Below the pieces are notes generated by a model. The model was not told where the DNA came from and searched no databases. It saw only the letters and a list, made by a program, of their open reading frames with translations. Positions 27,042 through 36,542 of a stretch of 64,000 nucleotides of DNA are shown here, piece after piece. The stretch lies in the NCBI GenBank assembly GCA_016124195.1, contig WGOE01000011.1, positions 42,336 through 106,335 of the forward strand, read 5' to 3'. This DNA is from a bacterium (GTDB taxonomy: Bacteria > Pseudomonadota > Alphaproteobacteria > Rhodobacterales > Rhodobacteraceae). The translations under genes and the position numbers were made by a program. How positions within the stretch are numbered: the stretch's first letter is position 1; every line of letters begins with the position of its first letter.

Positions 27042-27168
27042 TTTTGCAACGTGAAATTGACTTCCCGCGTCCGAAGAGGCAGTGTCCAAGGCGCCGGACG
27101 CCCGCAAAGAACATCTTCAACCCAGGGCTGAAGAACGTGACGCGGGCGGGGTCCGGCAGGGGGAGAAC

Positions 27169-28419
27169 GTGAAATCTACAGGAAAAGGCAGCAATTCCAT
27201 AAAGCTGAGGCGGTACAACGAACGCTTCGTGCTGGATGCCCTGCGCCGGATGAAAGAGGCGTCCAAGTCGGACCTGGCGCGGATGGCCAATCTGACTCCC
27301 GCCGCCGTCGCCGTCATCGTCGATGGGCTCGAGGCCTCTGGTTTCGTAAAACAGATTGGCAAAAGGTTCGGACAGCGCGGCACGCCCTCGATTCTCTACC
27401 GCCTGACGCCAGAGCGCATCTACAGCGTCGGCATCAAGATCGGGCGCCGCGCGCTGGATGCGGTGCTGGTCGATTTCGCCGGCGAAGTCCGCTCGCGCGA
27501 ATCGCACGAATACCGCTTCCCCGACCCCGATGTCGTGCGCAAGGCTGGCAACACGGTGCTTGGCAATTTCACGCAGATCGTCGAAAGCCTGGGCGATGCG
27601 GCCATCGTGGGGGTCGGCATCGCCTCGCCCTATTTCCTGGGCGGGTGGAGCGAAGAACTGGGGTTTCCCGACGATCTGGGCGCGAGGTGGGATGCGATCC
27701 AGTTGACCACCTTCTTTGCCATCCCGCCCGCCTTGCCGGTCTTTGTCGAGAATGATGCGACCTCGGCCGCGCTGGCGGAACTGGTCCGCGGCGCGGGCAG
27801 CCGGTTCAACGATTTCATGCATATCTCGATCGACACGTTCGTCGGGGGCGGGCTGGTGCAAAGCGGCAAGATCAACATCGGGCCGCATGGCAACAGCGCG
27901 GCCCTTGGCCCGCTGCCGGTCGAGCCGTCGCGGCTAAGCTCGGCCGCGGCCCATCCGGCCCGCTATTCGAGCCTCCTGCACCGGGCCTCGATCTATGTGC
28001 TCGTCAATCACCTCAAATCCCGCGGCATCCAGATCAACCGGGTCCGTGAACTGGACCCGCTGCCCGCCGGGGCTGAAGAACCCCTTTACGAATGGATCGA
28101 CGATTGCGCCGGCGCCCTGGCCGAGGCGATCATCGCGATCACCGCGATCATCGACATCGAGGCCATCGTGCTGGACAGCATCCTGCCAAGGGCGATCCAT
28201 GGCGAACTGCTGACTCGCGTGCAGGCAGCCTTCGCCCGGATGCACGCCATCGGCATCGCAGAGCCGGCGATCGTGTCGGGCCAGTTCGGATCGGATGCCT
28301 CGCCGATCGGTGCGGCGATGCTGCCCCTGTCGGCGCTGTTCTCGCCCGACAGCAGCGTGCTGATGATCGGCAAGGACCGGGCCAACCTGCTCAGCAGCCT
28401 GTCGATCCCCTCGCGCTAG
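27169..28419 (+). CDS. ROK-family transcriptional repressor
   Basis: 416-aa regulator. Winged helix at about 10-65 (LRRYNERFVLDALRRMKEASKSDLARMANLTPAAVAVIVDGLEASG), followed by a sugar-kinase-like ROK domain (AIVGVGIASPY, then FVENDATSAALAELVRG and GAALGPLP-like blocks). The typical ROK zinc motif (CxCGxxGC) is absent, so it may be a ligand-sensing member without metal. The GTG at 27169 has GGGGGAG 4 nt upstream. It is divergent from the fused ABC importer and presumably represses it, with the transported sugar or its phosphate as inducer. Confidence 0.87.
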   Translation: MKSTGKGSNSIKLRRYNERFVLDALRRMKEASKSDLARMANLTPAAVAVIVDGLEASGFVKQIGKRFGQRGTPSILYRLTPERIYSVGIKIGRRALDAVLVDFAGEVRSRESHEYRFPDPDVVRKAGNTVLGNFTQIVESLGDAAIVGVGIASPYFLGGWSEELGFPDDLGARWDAIQLTTFFAIPPALPVFVENDATSAALAELVRGAGSRFNDFMHISIDTFVGGGLVQSGKINIGPHGNSAALGPLPVEPSRLSSAAAHPARYSSLLHRASIYVLVNHLKSRGIQINRVRELDPLPAGAEEPLYEWIDDCAGALAEAIIAITAIIDIEAIVLDSILPRAIHGELLTRVQAAFARMHAIGIAEPAIVSGQFGSDASPIGAAMLPLSALFSPDSSVLMIGKDRANLLSSLSIPSR

Positions 28420-28605
28420 GGCCCGGACGGGGCATCGTGGACCGGACCCGGCCCCGGCCCATCGGTGCGCGGTTGCCTTTCGCGCCGGGCAAATCCCTTG
28501 AATTGTCCCTGATCAAGGCGAGGCGTGCGGGATGGTGCCACCAAGGGTCGGGCGGCGCGCTGGACTGCGCCGATCCCCGAACCGCCCGAACCGGAGGAAC
28601 AGGAC

Positions 28606-30414
28606 ATGCCTGGCAACAAGGTGAACGACAAGGCCGCAATCAGCGCCAGTGTTCCGCAGGGCGCCGTTGCCGCTTCACCCCCGGCCGCTTTGCAACCGCA
28701 ACAGGGGCTGGCTCATCCGCATCAGAACCTTGATCGCGGGGTCAGGGCCGCCATGGCGCGGTTGAGCGGCGGAGTTTCGGCCCATGCCTTCGTCGAGGCC
28801 TGCCATGACTGGGCCTTTCACATGAGCCAATCGCCCGGACGCCGGCTGGAACTGCTCGAGCGCGCCGAGTTGAACGCGCTGAAGCTCATGGCCGGCCTTG
28901 CCAGCACCAAGGCCGATGCCACCCCGCCCTTCCCTCCCAAACATTACGACAACCGGTTTGACGATCCGGGCTGGCGGCAGCAGCCCTTCTGGCTCTGGCA
29001 GCAGGGTTTCCTTTCGGTTCAGGACTGGTGGGACCATGCGACAGATCATCTGCGCGGCTTGCGGCCTGAAGATGCAGACCGCGTCCGCTTTCTGGCCCGC
29101 CAGAGCCTCGATGTCGTGTCGCCCTCGAATTTCCCGTGGCTCAACCCCGAGATCCTTGCGGCGACGCTGAAGACCGGCGGCCGCAATCTGGCCGAGGGTG
29201 CGGCGCTGTTTGCGACCGATGCCTGGAAGATCCTTGCGCAGGCGCATGACCCGGCGCCGGAGGGCTACCGGATCGGGCAGGATCTGGCCTGCACGCCGGG
29301 CATGGTGGTGTTTCGCAACGCGCTGTTCGAACTGATCCAATATGCTCCGCAGACCGCCGAAGTGAAGGCCGAGCCGATCCTGATCGTGCCGGCCTGGATC
29401 ATGAAATATTACATCCTCGATCTGTCGCCGCACAATTCCATGGTCAATTATCTGACCGGCCAAGGCTACACCGTCTTCATGATCTCGTGGTGCAATCCGA
29501 CAGCGGCCGATGCCGATCTGTCGCTGGAGGATTATCGCAAGGATGGCGTCATGCAGGCGCTTGATGCCGTCAACGCCATCGTGCCGAACCAGAAAATCCA
29601 TGCGGCGGGCTATTGTCTGGGCGGCACGATCCTCGCGATTGCGGCGGCGACCATGGCGCGTGACAAGGACGACCGGCTGGCCAGCATCACACTGATGGCG
29701 GCTCAGGTCGATTTCGCCGAGGCGGGCGAGTTGCTGCTGTTCGTCGATGAAAGCCAGGTGGCCTTCCTCGAAGACATGATGTGGGATCAGGGCTATCTGG
29801 ACCGGCCGCAGATGGGGCGGACCTTTTCCACGATCCGGTCCGAGGATCTGATCTGGTCGCGGGCCGTCGCGCGCTATTTCCTCGGCAAGGAGGATCTGCC
29901 GACAGATATGGGGGTCTGGGTGGCGGATACCACGCGAATGCCCGCACGGATGCATTCGCAATATCTGCGCGGTCTTTTCCTTGAAAACCGGCTGACCGCG
30001 GGCCGCTTTTCGGTCGAAGGCCGGGTGATCGCACTGAAGGACATCGCCGCGCCGATGTTCGTCATCGCCACCGAGGCCGACCACATCGCGCCGTGGCGGT
30101 CGGTCTACAAGACCAAGCTGTTCACCACCTGCGATCTGACCTTCGTCCTGACCGGCGGCGGCCACAACAGCGGCATCGTGAACGAACCCGGCAATCCGCG
30201 CAGCCACTATCGTTGGTCGCACCGCCCGGCCGGGGCGCTGTACACCGGCCCGGACGACTGGCTGGCCGAGGCCGAACCGCGTCAGGGGTCATGGTGGGAG
30301 GAATGGAGCGACTGGCTCGGCGGCAAAAGCAGCGGACCGCAGCCGCCGCCCTCGATGGGATCGGCAAGCGACAGGGGCCTTGCGGCACCCGGCACCTACG
30401 TCTTTCAGACCTGA
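28606..30414 (+). CDS. phaC: Poly(3-hydroxyalkanoate) synthase, class I
   Basis: 602-aa enzyme that polymerises 3-hydroxyacyl-CoA into storage polyester at the granule surface. PhaC N-terminal domain (KHYDNRFDDPGWRQQPFWLW), then an alpha/beta hydrolase core with the lipase-like box GYCLGGTILA (nucleophile Cys), catalytic Asp in TEADHIAPW and His in GGGHNSGIVNEPG. PAWIMKYYILDLSPHNSMV is a hallmark of class I. Length fits (about 590-600). ATG at 28606 follows GGAGG. No phaA/B/Z or phasin gene is next to it. Convergent with the putative immunity gene. Confidence 0.93.
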   Translation: MPGNKVNDKAAISASVPQGAVAASPPAALQPQQGLAHPHQNLDRGVRAAMARLSGGVSAHAFVEACHDWAFHMSQSPGRRLELLERAELNALKLMAGLASTKADATPPFPPKHYDNRFDDPGWRQQPFWLWQQGFLSVQDWWDHATDHLRGLRPEDADRVRFLARQSLDVVSPSNFPWLNPEILAATLKTGGRNLAEGAALFATDAWKILAQAHDPAPEGYRIGQDLACTPGMVVFRNALFELIQYAPQTAEVKAEPILIVPAWIMKYYILDLSPHNSMVNYLTGQGYTVFMISWCNPTAADADLSLEDYRKDGVMQALDAVNAIVPNQKIHAAGYCLGGTILAIAAATMARDKDDRLASITLMAAQVDFAEAGELLLFVDESQVAFLEDMMWDQGYLDRPQMGRTFSTIRSEDLIWSRAVARYFLGKEDLPTDMGVWVADTTRMPARMHSQYLRGLFLENRLTAGRFSVEGRVIALKDIAAPMFVIATEADHIAPWRSVYKTKLFTTCDLTFVLTGGGHNSGIVNEPGNPRSHYRWSHRPAGALYTGPDDWLAEAEPRQGSWWEEWSDWLGGKSSGPQPPPSMGSASDRGLAAPGTYVFQT

Positions 30415-30436
30415 GCCGGCCCCGCGTGCCAGAATG

Positions 30437-30904
30437 TCAGGCGGAAACCGAGGCTCTCGCCCGGTCCAGTTCTGCCCGGTAATAGGCACCGGAAGCCGGC
30501 CCCAACTGGGCGGCCTTGAAATCGACGAAGCGTTCGCCGCAGTCCAGAAGCGCCTCGACCAGGTCGTCGCGGTTGCAGACCAGCTCGTTCCTGACGTCGC
30601 CACCGATGCGGACCCGATCCCCCTCGGGCGCGAAAGTCACCGTCTCGGCATGGGCGGCGAGCCGGTAATCCACCCGCTCCCCCCTGCTCATCTGGCCGAT
30701 GGATCTGAGGCAGATCTCCTGCAACATCGCATCGAAATCATCGGTGATCGTGGTTTCGGTGCCGTCGTCCCCCGACAGTACCAGGACACCGTAAAGCGGG
30801 GTCAGGGCTGCCACCTCCTGGGGGAACTGATCGCCGCCCACGTCAAAGTCATCCTCCCTCCAGACCTTGCCCGCCGGGCTTATCAGTTCAAATCTCGCGT
30901 CCAT
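30437..30904 (-). CDS. Small acidic protein, candidate immunity partner of the upstream giant gene
   Basis: 155-aa soluble protein with no recognised family. It is acidic and mixed alpha/beta in appearance, with blocks such as GDDGTETTITDDFDAML and FVDFKAAQLGPASGAYYRAEL and two internal cysteines. It begins 23 nt after the stop of the 1502-codon gene on the same strand, with AAAAGGA upstream of the ATG, so co-transcription is likely. A small acidic gene right behind a large protein with a nuclease-like C-terminus is the usual position of an immunity gene. This is inference from context, not similarity. Confidence 0.55.
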   Translation of the reverse strand: MDARFELISPAGKVWREDDFDVGGDQFPQEVAALTPLYGVLVLSGDDGTETTITDDFDAMLQEICLRSIGQMSRGERVDYRLAAHAETVTFAPEGDRVRIGGDVRNELVCNRDDLVEALLDCGERFVDFKAAQLGPASGAYYRAELDRARASVSA

Positions 30905-30927
30905 ATCGGTGTCCTTTTCGGGTCGGT

Positions 30928-33900
30928 TCAGTGTTTCATGGCCGACTTGAGCGCGTGCATGTCAGCGAAGGGGACAGAGGGCGTGTTGGTCGGGAAGAAC
31001 TGGCCGATGGTGAATTTCGAAGCATCCGACGGGTCCACCCCGACGCCGATCTGCACGGTGTAATTGACCGAATTGTGCGTGATGGCAATGTTCTGGAACT
31101 GCGTGCCCTTGTGGGCCCGCTGATCGTTGGGCAGGTCGATATAGGGTCGGATCGTGGTTGCGGCATTGCTGCCATCCGCGACGATCAGCTTTTCCACCTC
31201 GATGATGGTCAGCTTCAGGCAAGCCTCGACATCGGCCTTGCCAAAGCCGCCAGGCCACATCGAGGTTGTCTTGATCTGGGCGCGGCTGTCGCGCGACGCC
31301 ACTTCTCCGGGCGTCAGATCACTGTCCAGCAGCCCCTTCTTCTGCGCCTGAATGATGGCCGAGCCCATGGCCTCGTCATAGTCCGACAGATCGCGCCCCT
31401 CGAAACTGCAGAACTCGCGCGTGTGCCGGCCGCAGAAGTGTTTCATGTCCACCTTGGCATCGGTGCCCGGCAGCGGATCATCCTCGCCCATGCCGGTCAG
31501 CGGCGCCTTCGTCATGGTCGAGGCAACCGACAGCAACTGGTCCCGGTTCATCGCCGGATATCCGGCGGAATAGCTGCGGTTGAGCGCCAGCACGATCATC
31601 GCCGCCGCATTCTGCAAAGCATCGCGTTCGGCCTCGCGGGCGGGGCGGGCCACGTCCATCGGATCCATGACGGCCAGAACCTTGTTCTGCGCACCGATGT
31701 TCTTGGTCAGGGCATCGTCGACCCGCTTGGCCGCGGCCGCGAGGCTGGAGGAGTTGCCGGCGGCCAGCCCGCGTTCCGCCTCTTTCGCGGCGAGCTTAAG
31801 TTTCTCGTCGGCCAGGGCCTTCTTGTAGGGGTCGACAGAGCCGAACTTGTCCACGTCCTTTTGCGCGTCCAGCACAAGGCGCTCTTGCGCGACATAGGCC
31901 GCCTGCGCCTTTTCCTGACGGGCGACGGCCAGGGCCAGCGCTTGTTTCACATCCAGCGCCGCCGCAATCAGATCATCCGAAGAGCTGACCGCGGCGGCGG
32001 TCAGATCGGCGCCGGATTTGCTGAGATCGGGCATTTCCAGCGCGGTGGCCTTGCCCAGCGCCGGTGCGGCGGTGGCGTCCGCGATCAGGCGCGCGGCATC
32101 GGACTCGGCCTCTGCCGTGGCAAGGTGGTCTGCCGGCGTCGCCTCGGGGCTGACGGACAGAGCCTGCAACCGGGCGGCCTTGGCGAAAGCGGCCTGCAGC
32201 GCGGGGTCGTCTGCGATCAGCTTGGCATTGCGCGACGCCTCGGCCTGATCGGTCGAGGCCTGAATCTCCACGAGCCCGGTCTTGCGGTCCTGCGCCACGG
32301 TCAGGGTGTTGGCGGTTTGGGCCAGCGCCAGATTGCCCGGGGCGGCGGCGAAGATCGCCTCCTCCGCCAACCGCTTTGATTCGGCATTGGCGGCGGCCTG
32401 CTTTTCCTTGTCGCGCTGTTTCTTGACCGGATCGGACAGGGCCTTGGCCGCTTTCCAGTCCGCATCGGCATCCGTTATTCTCTTCTTGCCGACCGGCGTG
32501 TTCTTGTCCTTGGCCTTCTTGGCAGCGTCCAGGATGCTTTTCGCGTTGTTCGTGTCGATCTCCAGCGGAGCGAGGATCAAGTCCTGGGCGTTCATCCGGG
32601 CGGTGGCGTCGTCACGGATCTTGATGAACCGGGCAATCCGGGTCGGGCAGTTGGCGACCTGATCCTCGTAAAGATCGACCGCGGCCTGCTTGGCTGCGGC
32701 ATCGGTGACCTTGGCACCCTCGACTTCGGATTTCGCCAGGGCGTTGGTTTGCGCCTTGGTGCGGGCGTCATCGGCCACGGCCTGGCCAAGCGTGGTGGTG
32801 GCGGCCGTGACGGCATCAAAGCACAGCTTGGCCTGTGCCAGCACCGCATCGCGCACTCCGTCCTCCGGCGCGGCCTTGGCCTTTGCGACGGCCTCTGCGG
32901 CTGCGGCGGCCGCCTTGTCCAAAAGATCCGCCGTGGCGGGAGAGGCCAGCGCCAGCGCATCCCTTGCCACATCGGCAGCATTGCCGGCCAGCGTTGCCGC
33001 CGCGTTGGCCTTGCTGGCCGCATCCACGTCGCTGGCATCCAGCGCGGCTTCGGCGGCCGCTTTGGCCGCGGCCTTGTCGGCGCCGAGCACACCCGCGTCG
33101 GCCATGGCGACGGTTGCCTTGCCCGATGCCTTGATCGCCGCCTCCAGCAAGGTGCGCTGGGTTGCATCGACACCGGGAATGCCCTCGCCCGCCTGCAGGG
33201 CCGCCACCCCGGCGAGCGTGACACTCAGCCCGGCCTCGGCCACCGGGTCGGATTTGCGGCCGATGGCCTTGGCCGCAAGGGTCACATTCGGATCGGCCGC
33301 GACCTTCTGCAGGGCCTTCGAGGCGCCCGACATGGCCGAACTGCGGTCCAGCGTGTCGAAGAACTGCGTCTTCATCCCATTGTCTGGCGGGCAGACCCGT
33401 CCGGCCACCTTGGCAAAGGCCTTGCCAGCCTCGGACGGCGGCGGGGTGCCGTCAAAGGCCGACAGCATGGCGCGCATCTCGGCCATGCCGGCCGGGCCGA
33501 ACCCGTCGAGATGCTGTTTCAACTCGGCCGCAGAGGCGACCCCATCGGTCAGCACGGAGGCCAGAACATCCGGACTGCGCGCACCGGCCCCGCCCAGCCC
33601 GCCTTGCGCGATGCCGCCGCGCAGGGCGGCAAGACCCGGATCGTCGTTGAAGGTAGCGCCGAGGTCCTTGAGCTTGTCAGTCCCGCCCGGCAGTTTGACC
33701 AGTTCACCCAGCGCTTGCGGCGCCTCGGCAAAACCGCCCTTCGCCACCATCGCCGTCACGCGCTTGCGGTCCTTCGGGTCCAGACTAGCCGCAAAGGTGT
33801 TCAGCTGCTCCGGGTTCGACCCGAAGCCGGTCTGAAACACCGCGGCAAGCACGTTGGCATCGCCGGCCAGTGCGTCTGTGTACAGCGCCGCCAGATCCTT

Positions 33901-35436
33901 CGGCGCAATCTTGGTGTCATCGAACAGGCCCGAGGCATCCGGCTTGACCGCGCCGACAATCGCATCAACCGCATCGACACTGCCAAGGGCGGCACAAACC
34001 GCTTCGAGCTTTTCCTTGGCGACCTTCTTGAGCAGATCCTTGCGCTTGTCCACCGCCGCGGCCACCGCGACCTGGATCTTGGCCATGGCGGCAATGGCGG
34101 TCTCGGCCGCCTTGATGCCCGAGGCGTCAACCAATGCGGCGATGTCGGCCACCGCGTCCGACGCGGCTTTGGCGTATTTGTCCTTTTCGGCGCTCAGCGC
34201 ATCACCCGGCAGCGCCGCCACCTTTGCCAGATCGCCGTTCAACCGGTCCACGGCGTCGGTCAGAAGGGTCAGAAGCTTGGCCGGCGCTGCCAAAGCGGTC
34301 AGGGCCGCCGGCACATTCGACAGATCCTTGGCCAGCCCGCTTTGCGCCGTGTCGATCAGCGCCTGCACCGCTTCGGTCTGCGGCTTTGACAGCGGGAAGG
34401 GGCGCGCGGCGCTCAGATCGGTTTCGACCTTGTCGACACCGTCCTTCCAGCGCGCCCGGGCCTCGGTGATGCGAAGATTGGCGGCTTCCAAAGCCTCGAT
34501 GCCCTGGGCTGCGGCCTTCAGCGCGTCTTTCAGGGCGGACGCTGCGGGATCGCCGGTCAGAAGCTGGACCGCGGCGCTGGCGGGGTCGGTGATGGTCTTG
34601 CGCTCGGCCTCTGTCGCGGCATCCGGGGCTTCGAGTTTCAAGATCGCCGCCTCGAGATCAGCGCGCAGTTCAGCCCGTTCCTCGGCCGCTTCGGCTGCCT
34701 TGCCGATGGTGTCTTCCAGAGTGCCAAGGGCGCTTCCGGCCAGTTCGATCGACGTCGCGTCAACGATTTTGGCGACGGCTGCCACCGCCTTTTCGCGCGC
34801 CGCGTTTATCAGCTCGATCTCTGCCTTGTGGAGCTTTTCCGGAAGCGTCTTTGCCGCTTCGAGCCGCTTTGCCGCGGCCAGATCAGCCTCCAGGATCAGA
34901 TCCAGCCGGTCTTTGACCGCTTTCAGGTCGTCAATCCGGGCATCGGTGTCGGAAAAGTCATCGGCAGGGTTGTCAACCGCCTCAAGCGCCAGACGCAGCG
35001 CCTCCTGCTGGGTCGCGTTCAGCTTGGACTTGGCGATCAGCGCTTCCGTCGTGGTCGATGCATCTTTCCAGGCCGCCTCGGCGGCCGACACCCGCTTTGC
35101 CGCCGCTTCGATGGCATCCTGGGCGCGCTTGATCAGCTCCCTGGCCGCTGCGACGGCCTCCAGTGCGTTCTCTTCGGTCAGAGGCTCGGTCAAGGCCGCG
35201 GTGGCCTCGTTCTTCAGCATCGATATCGCGGCAATTTCGCCGGCATCGGCATGGTCCGGCGCCTCCAGATTTTCCACCGAGACGCGCAGTTCGGCCGCAG
35301 CGCTCTTCGCTTCGGCAATGTCGTCCCAAATCCTGCCGGCTTCCGTGTGATCGGCCTCGGTCGGCTCTTCGCCCGGCAGATAGGCCACCTCGGTCAGATA
35401 GTTCCTGATAAAGGCCTTTTGCAATTCCGTCAGCAT
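30928..35436 (-). CDS. Giant alanine-rich helical protein with EndoU-like C-terminal domain (putative polymorphic toxin)
   Basis: 1502 aa. Most of the protein (about 1-470 and 720-1300) is Ala/Asp/Lys/Glu-rich and should form long alpha-helical coiled coils; about 480-720 is less repetitive, with Gly-rich turns (GGIAQGGLGGAGARS). The last 174 residues differ: KHFCGRHTREF at 1332-1342 (His1333 and His1338), KTTSMWPGGFGKADV from about 1389, and VQIGVGVDPSDASKFTIGQFFPT near the end. These match the order of the bacterial EndoU RNase fold: paired His, Lys-Thr before a Pro-aromatic block, final aromatic-Pro-Thr. No signal peptide or secretion marker (Rhs, VgrG, filamentous haemagglutinin) is seen. 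GGAGG precedes the ATG. Confidence 0.6.
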   Translation of the reverse strand: MLTELQKAFIRNYLTEVAYLPGEEPTEADHTEAGRIWDDIAEAKSAAAELRVSVENLEAPDHADAGEIAAISMLKNEATAALTEPLTEENALEAVAAARELIKRAQDAIEAAAKRVSAAEAAWKDASTTTEALIAKSKLNATQQEALRLALEAVDNPADDFSDTDARIDDLKAVKDRLDLILEADLAAAKRLEAAKTLPEKLHKAEIELINAAREKAVAAVAKIVDATSIELAGSALGTLEDTIGKAAEAAEERAELRADLEAAILKLEAPDAATEAERKTITDPASAAVQLLTGDPAASALKDALKAAAQGIEALEAANLRITEARARWKDGVDKVETDLSAARPFPLSKPQTEAVQALIDTAQSGLAKDLSNVPAALTALAAPAKLLTLLTDAVDRLNGDLAKVAALPGDALSAEKDKYAKAASDAVADIAALVDASGIKAAETAIAAMAKIQVAVAAAVDKRKDLLKKVAKEKLEAVCAALGSVDAVDAIVGAVKPDASGLFDDTKIAPKDLAALYTDALAGDANVLAAVFQTGFGSNPEQLNTFAASLDPKDRKRVTAMVAKGGFAEAPQALGELVKLPGGTDKLKDLGATFNDDPGLAALRGGIAQGGLGGAGARSPDVLASVLTDGVASAAELKQHLDGFGPAGMAEMRAMLSAFDGTPPPSEAGKAFAKVAGRVCPPDNGMKTQFFDTLDRSSAMSGASKALQKVAADPNVTLAAKAIGRKSDPVAEAGLSVTLAGVAALQAGEGIPGVDATQRTLLEAAIKASGKATVAMADAGVLGADKAAAKAAAEAALDASDVDAASKANAAATLAGNAADVARDALALASPATADLLDKAAAAAAEAVAKAKAAPEDGVRDAVLAQAKLCFDAVTAATTTLGQAVADDARTKAQTNALAKSEVEGAKVTDAAAKQAAVDLYEDQVANCPTRIARFIKIRDDATARMNAQDLILAPLEIDTNNAKSILDAAKKAKDKNTPVGKKRITDADADWKAAKALSDPVKKQRDKEKQAAANAESKRLAEEAIFAAAPGNLALAQTANTLTVAQDRKTGLVEIQASTDQAEASRNAKLIADDPALQAAFAKAARLQALSVSPEATPADHLATAEAESDAARLIADATAAPALGKATALEMPDLSKSGADLTAAAVSSSDDLIAAALDVKQALALAVARQEKAQAAYVAQERLVLDAQKDVDKFGSVDPYKKALADEKLKLAAKEAERGLAAGNSSSLAAAAKRVDDALTKNIGAQNKVLAVMDPMDVARPAREAERDALQNAAAMIVLALNRSYSAGYPAMNRDQLLSVASTMTKAPLTGMGEDDPLPGTDAKVDMKHFCGRHTREFCSFEGRDLSDYDEAMGSAIIQAQKKGLLDSDLTPGEVASRDSRAQIKTTSMWPGGFGKADVEACLKLTIIEVEKLIVADGSNAATTIRPYIDLPNDQRAHKGTQFQNIAITHNSVNYTVQIGVGVDPSDASKFTIGQFFPTNTPSVPFADMHALKSAMKH

Positions 35437-36051
35437 CTCGAAAGGCCTCCAAGATCAGGATAAGGCAGACAGGTTGCAGGCGCCGGCACCCGTATCGCAT
35501 GCAGAACTTTTGGCGCAACCCTAGGGGCGGGACGGGTCCTCTGTCAATTCTTGGCGCGGCCGCAGATATGCCCTGTGGAAGAGTTACCGTCGCATTACTT
35601 CTCTCTTAGATTGTACAGTTTCCGCGCGTCGACGGCCGACATCCGTGCGTTGCGCATCCCTGGCCGAAGCCTACAGCACAGGTCGAGACGCCCGGCCATG
35701 GCAAACCGTCACCTTTCCGATGCACCTCGGGGGCACCGACCTTTATCAGGCCAGAACGCCCAAGGGGTGCAGCGAGGTCGCAGCACGATTTTGCCTCCCC
35801 AGAGACCACGAAACGCCAGACAACGGAGCGAACCACACGGTTGAACCTGGGAACCGATGCGCGGCAGCGAGTGGTCCGACCGAACCCCAGCAGAGATCAT
35901 GACGGCACGCCGATCACCCCGGACCTGCCACAGCACTGCCTGCCGAAACATGTCTTGCCCGCATTTTTCTTGCAAACCCCTCTGGACAGCCAAACCGGCC
36001 TGACGTATCACGCCGCGACCCACAGCGAAGCAGGTTGCTTCCGGACAAAGG
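35437..36051. other. 615-nt stretch without a recognisable gene
   Basis: Between the giant gene and tRNA-Phe. Short frames exist on both strands but none has a good ribosome site or recognisable sequence. It presumably contains promoters for the giant gene (leftward) and the tRNA (rightward). No repeats or IS sequence are evident. Confidence 0.5.
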
Positions 36052-36127
36052 GCCCAGATAGCTCAGTTGGTAGAGCAGCGGATTGAAAATCCGCGTGTCG
36101 CTGGTTCGATTCCGGCTCTGGGCACCA
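36052..36127 (+). tRNA. tRNA-Phe (anticodon GAA)
   Basis: 76-nt cloverleaf with encoded CCA. Acceptor stem GCCCAGA / TCTGGGC, D-loop AGCTCAGTTGGTAGAGC, anticodon loop TTGAAAA with GAA at 36085-36087, T-loop GGTTCGATTCC. It lies at the left edge of an island-like region with IS remnants. Confidence 0.97.
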
Positions 36128-36252
36128 TTAAATTCAAAAAATTAACTCAAGATCAGTAAGTTACGCGTCTTTCTGTTTGTCTGGTCCACCTTTTGGTCCA
36201 GCTCTCGTTCGGAGCAGGGCGCAGATCCTCTTTCCGGACTTAGTCGAGCCGT

Positions 36253-36266
36253 GGCTCTGTTGCAAA
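36253..36266. repeat. 14-nt IS6-family-like terminal inverted repeat remnant
   Basis: GGCTCTGTTGCAAA is identical to the terminal repeat of IS6100-type elements as I recall it. No IS6 transposase is present in the window; the repeat abuts an istB fragment. Confidence 0.4.
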
Positions 36267-36275
36267 TCGGCAGAC

Positions 36276-36542
36276 CAGCCCGAGACCAGCTTCCTCTTTG
36301 AGTTGATCAGCGCCCGATACGAAAGCCGCTCCATCGCGAGCACGGCAAATCAGCCCTTCGGCGATTGGAACCGCATCTTCCCAGACCCGGCCATGACCTT
36401 GGCCGCCGTCGACCGGCTTGTGCACCATTCCACCATCCTGGCACTCAATGTCGAAAGCTATCGCAGACGCGAAGCTATCGACCAGCAGCGAGGACCAGGT
36501 CGGCCGGCCTCCCGCGCGACGCTCAAAACCCAACCTGATTGA
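36276..36542 (+). pseudogene. istB: IstB (IS21 helper ATPase) C-terminal fragment
   Basis: The frame QPETSFLFELISARYESRSI and on to ANQPFGDWNRIFPDPAMTLA, AVDRLVHHSTILALNVESYR and RRGPGRPASR is the last third of an IS21-family IstB protein, about 89 codons. The upstream ATPase core (Walker A and B) and istA are missing, and the homology begins sharply just after the IS6-like repeat, so it is a dead fragment. The stop lies at 36540-36542 and IS21-type end sequence follows. Confidence 0.8.

Noticed and set aside
24428..27172. 914-codon open frame opposite the fused ABC gene
   Set aside because: Same antisense artefact; Arg/Gln/His-rich and without motifs.
30931..34389. Long plus-strand frames opposite the giant Ala-rich gene
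   Set aside because: High-GC third-position bias keeps antisense frames open; no start signal and Ser/Ala low-complexity translation. The minus-strand frame has GGAGG and a motif-bearing C-terminus.
35551..35902. Two small plus-strand frames and one minus-strand frame before tRNA-Phe
   Set aside because: Overlapping, no ribosome site, no recognisable sequence; treated as non-coding.
36161..36343. Minus-strand frame right behind tRNA-Phe as a possible integrase C-terminus
   Set aside because: Only a vaguely basic/Gly-rich tail; no catalytic Arg-His-Arg-Tyr residues visible and it overlaps the istB fragment.
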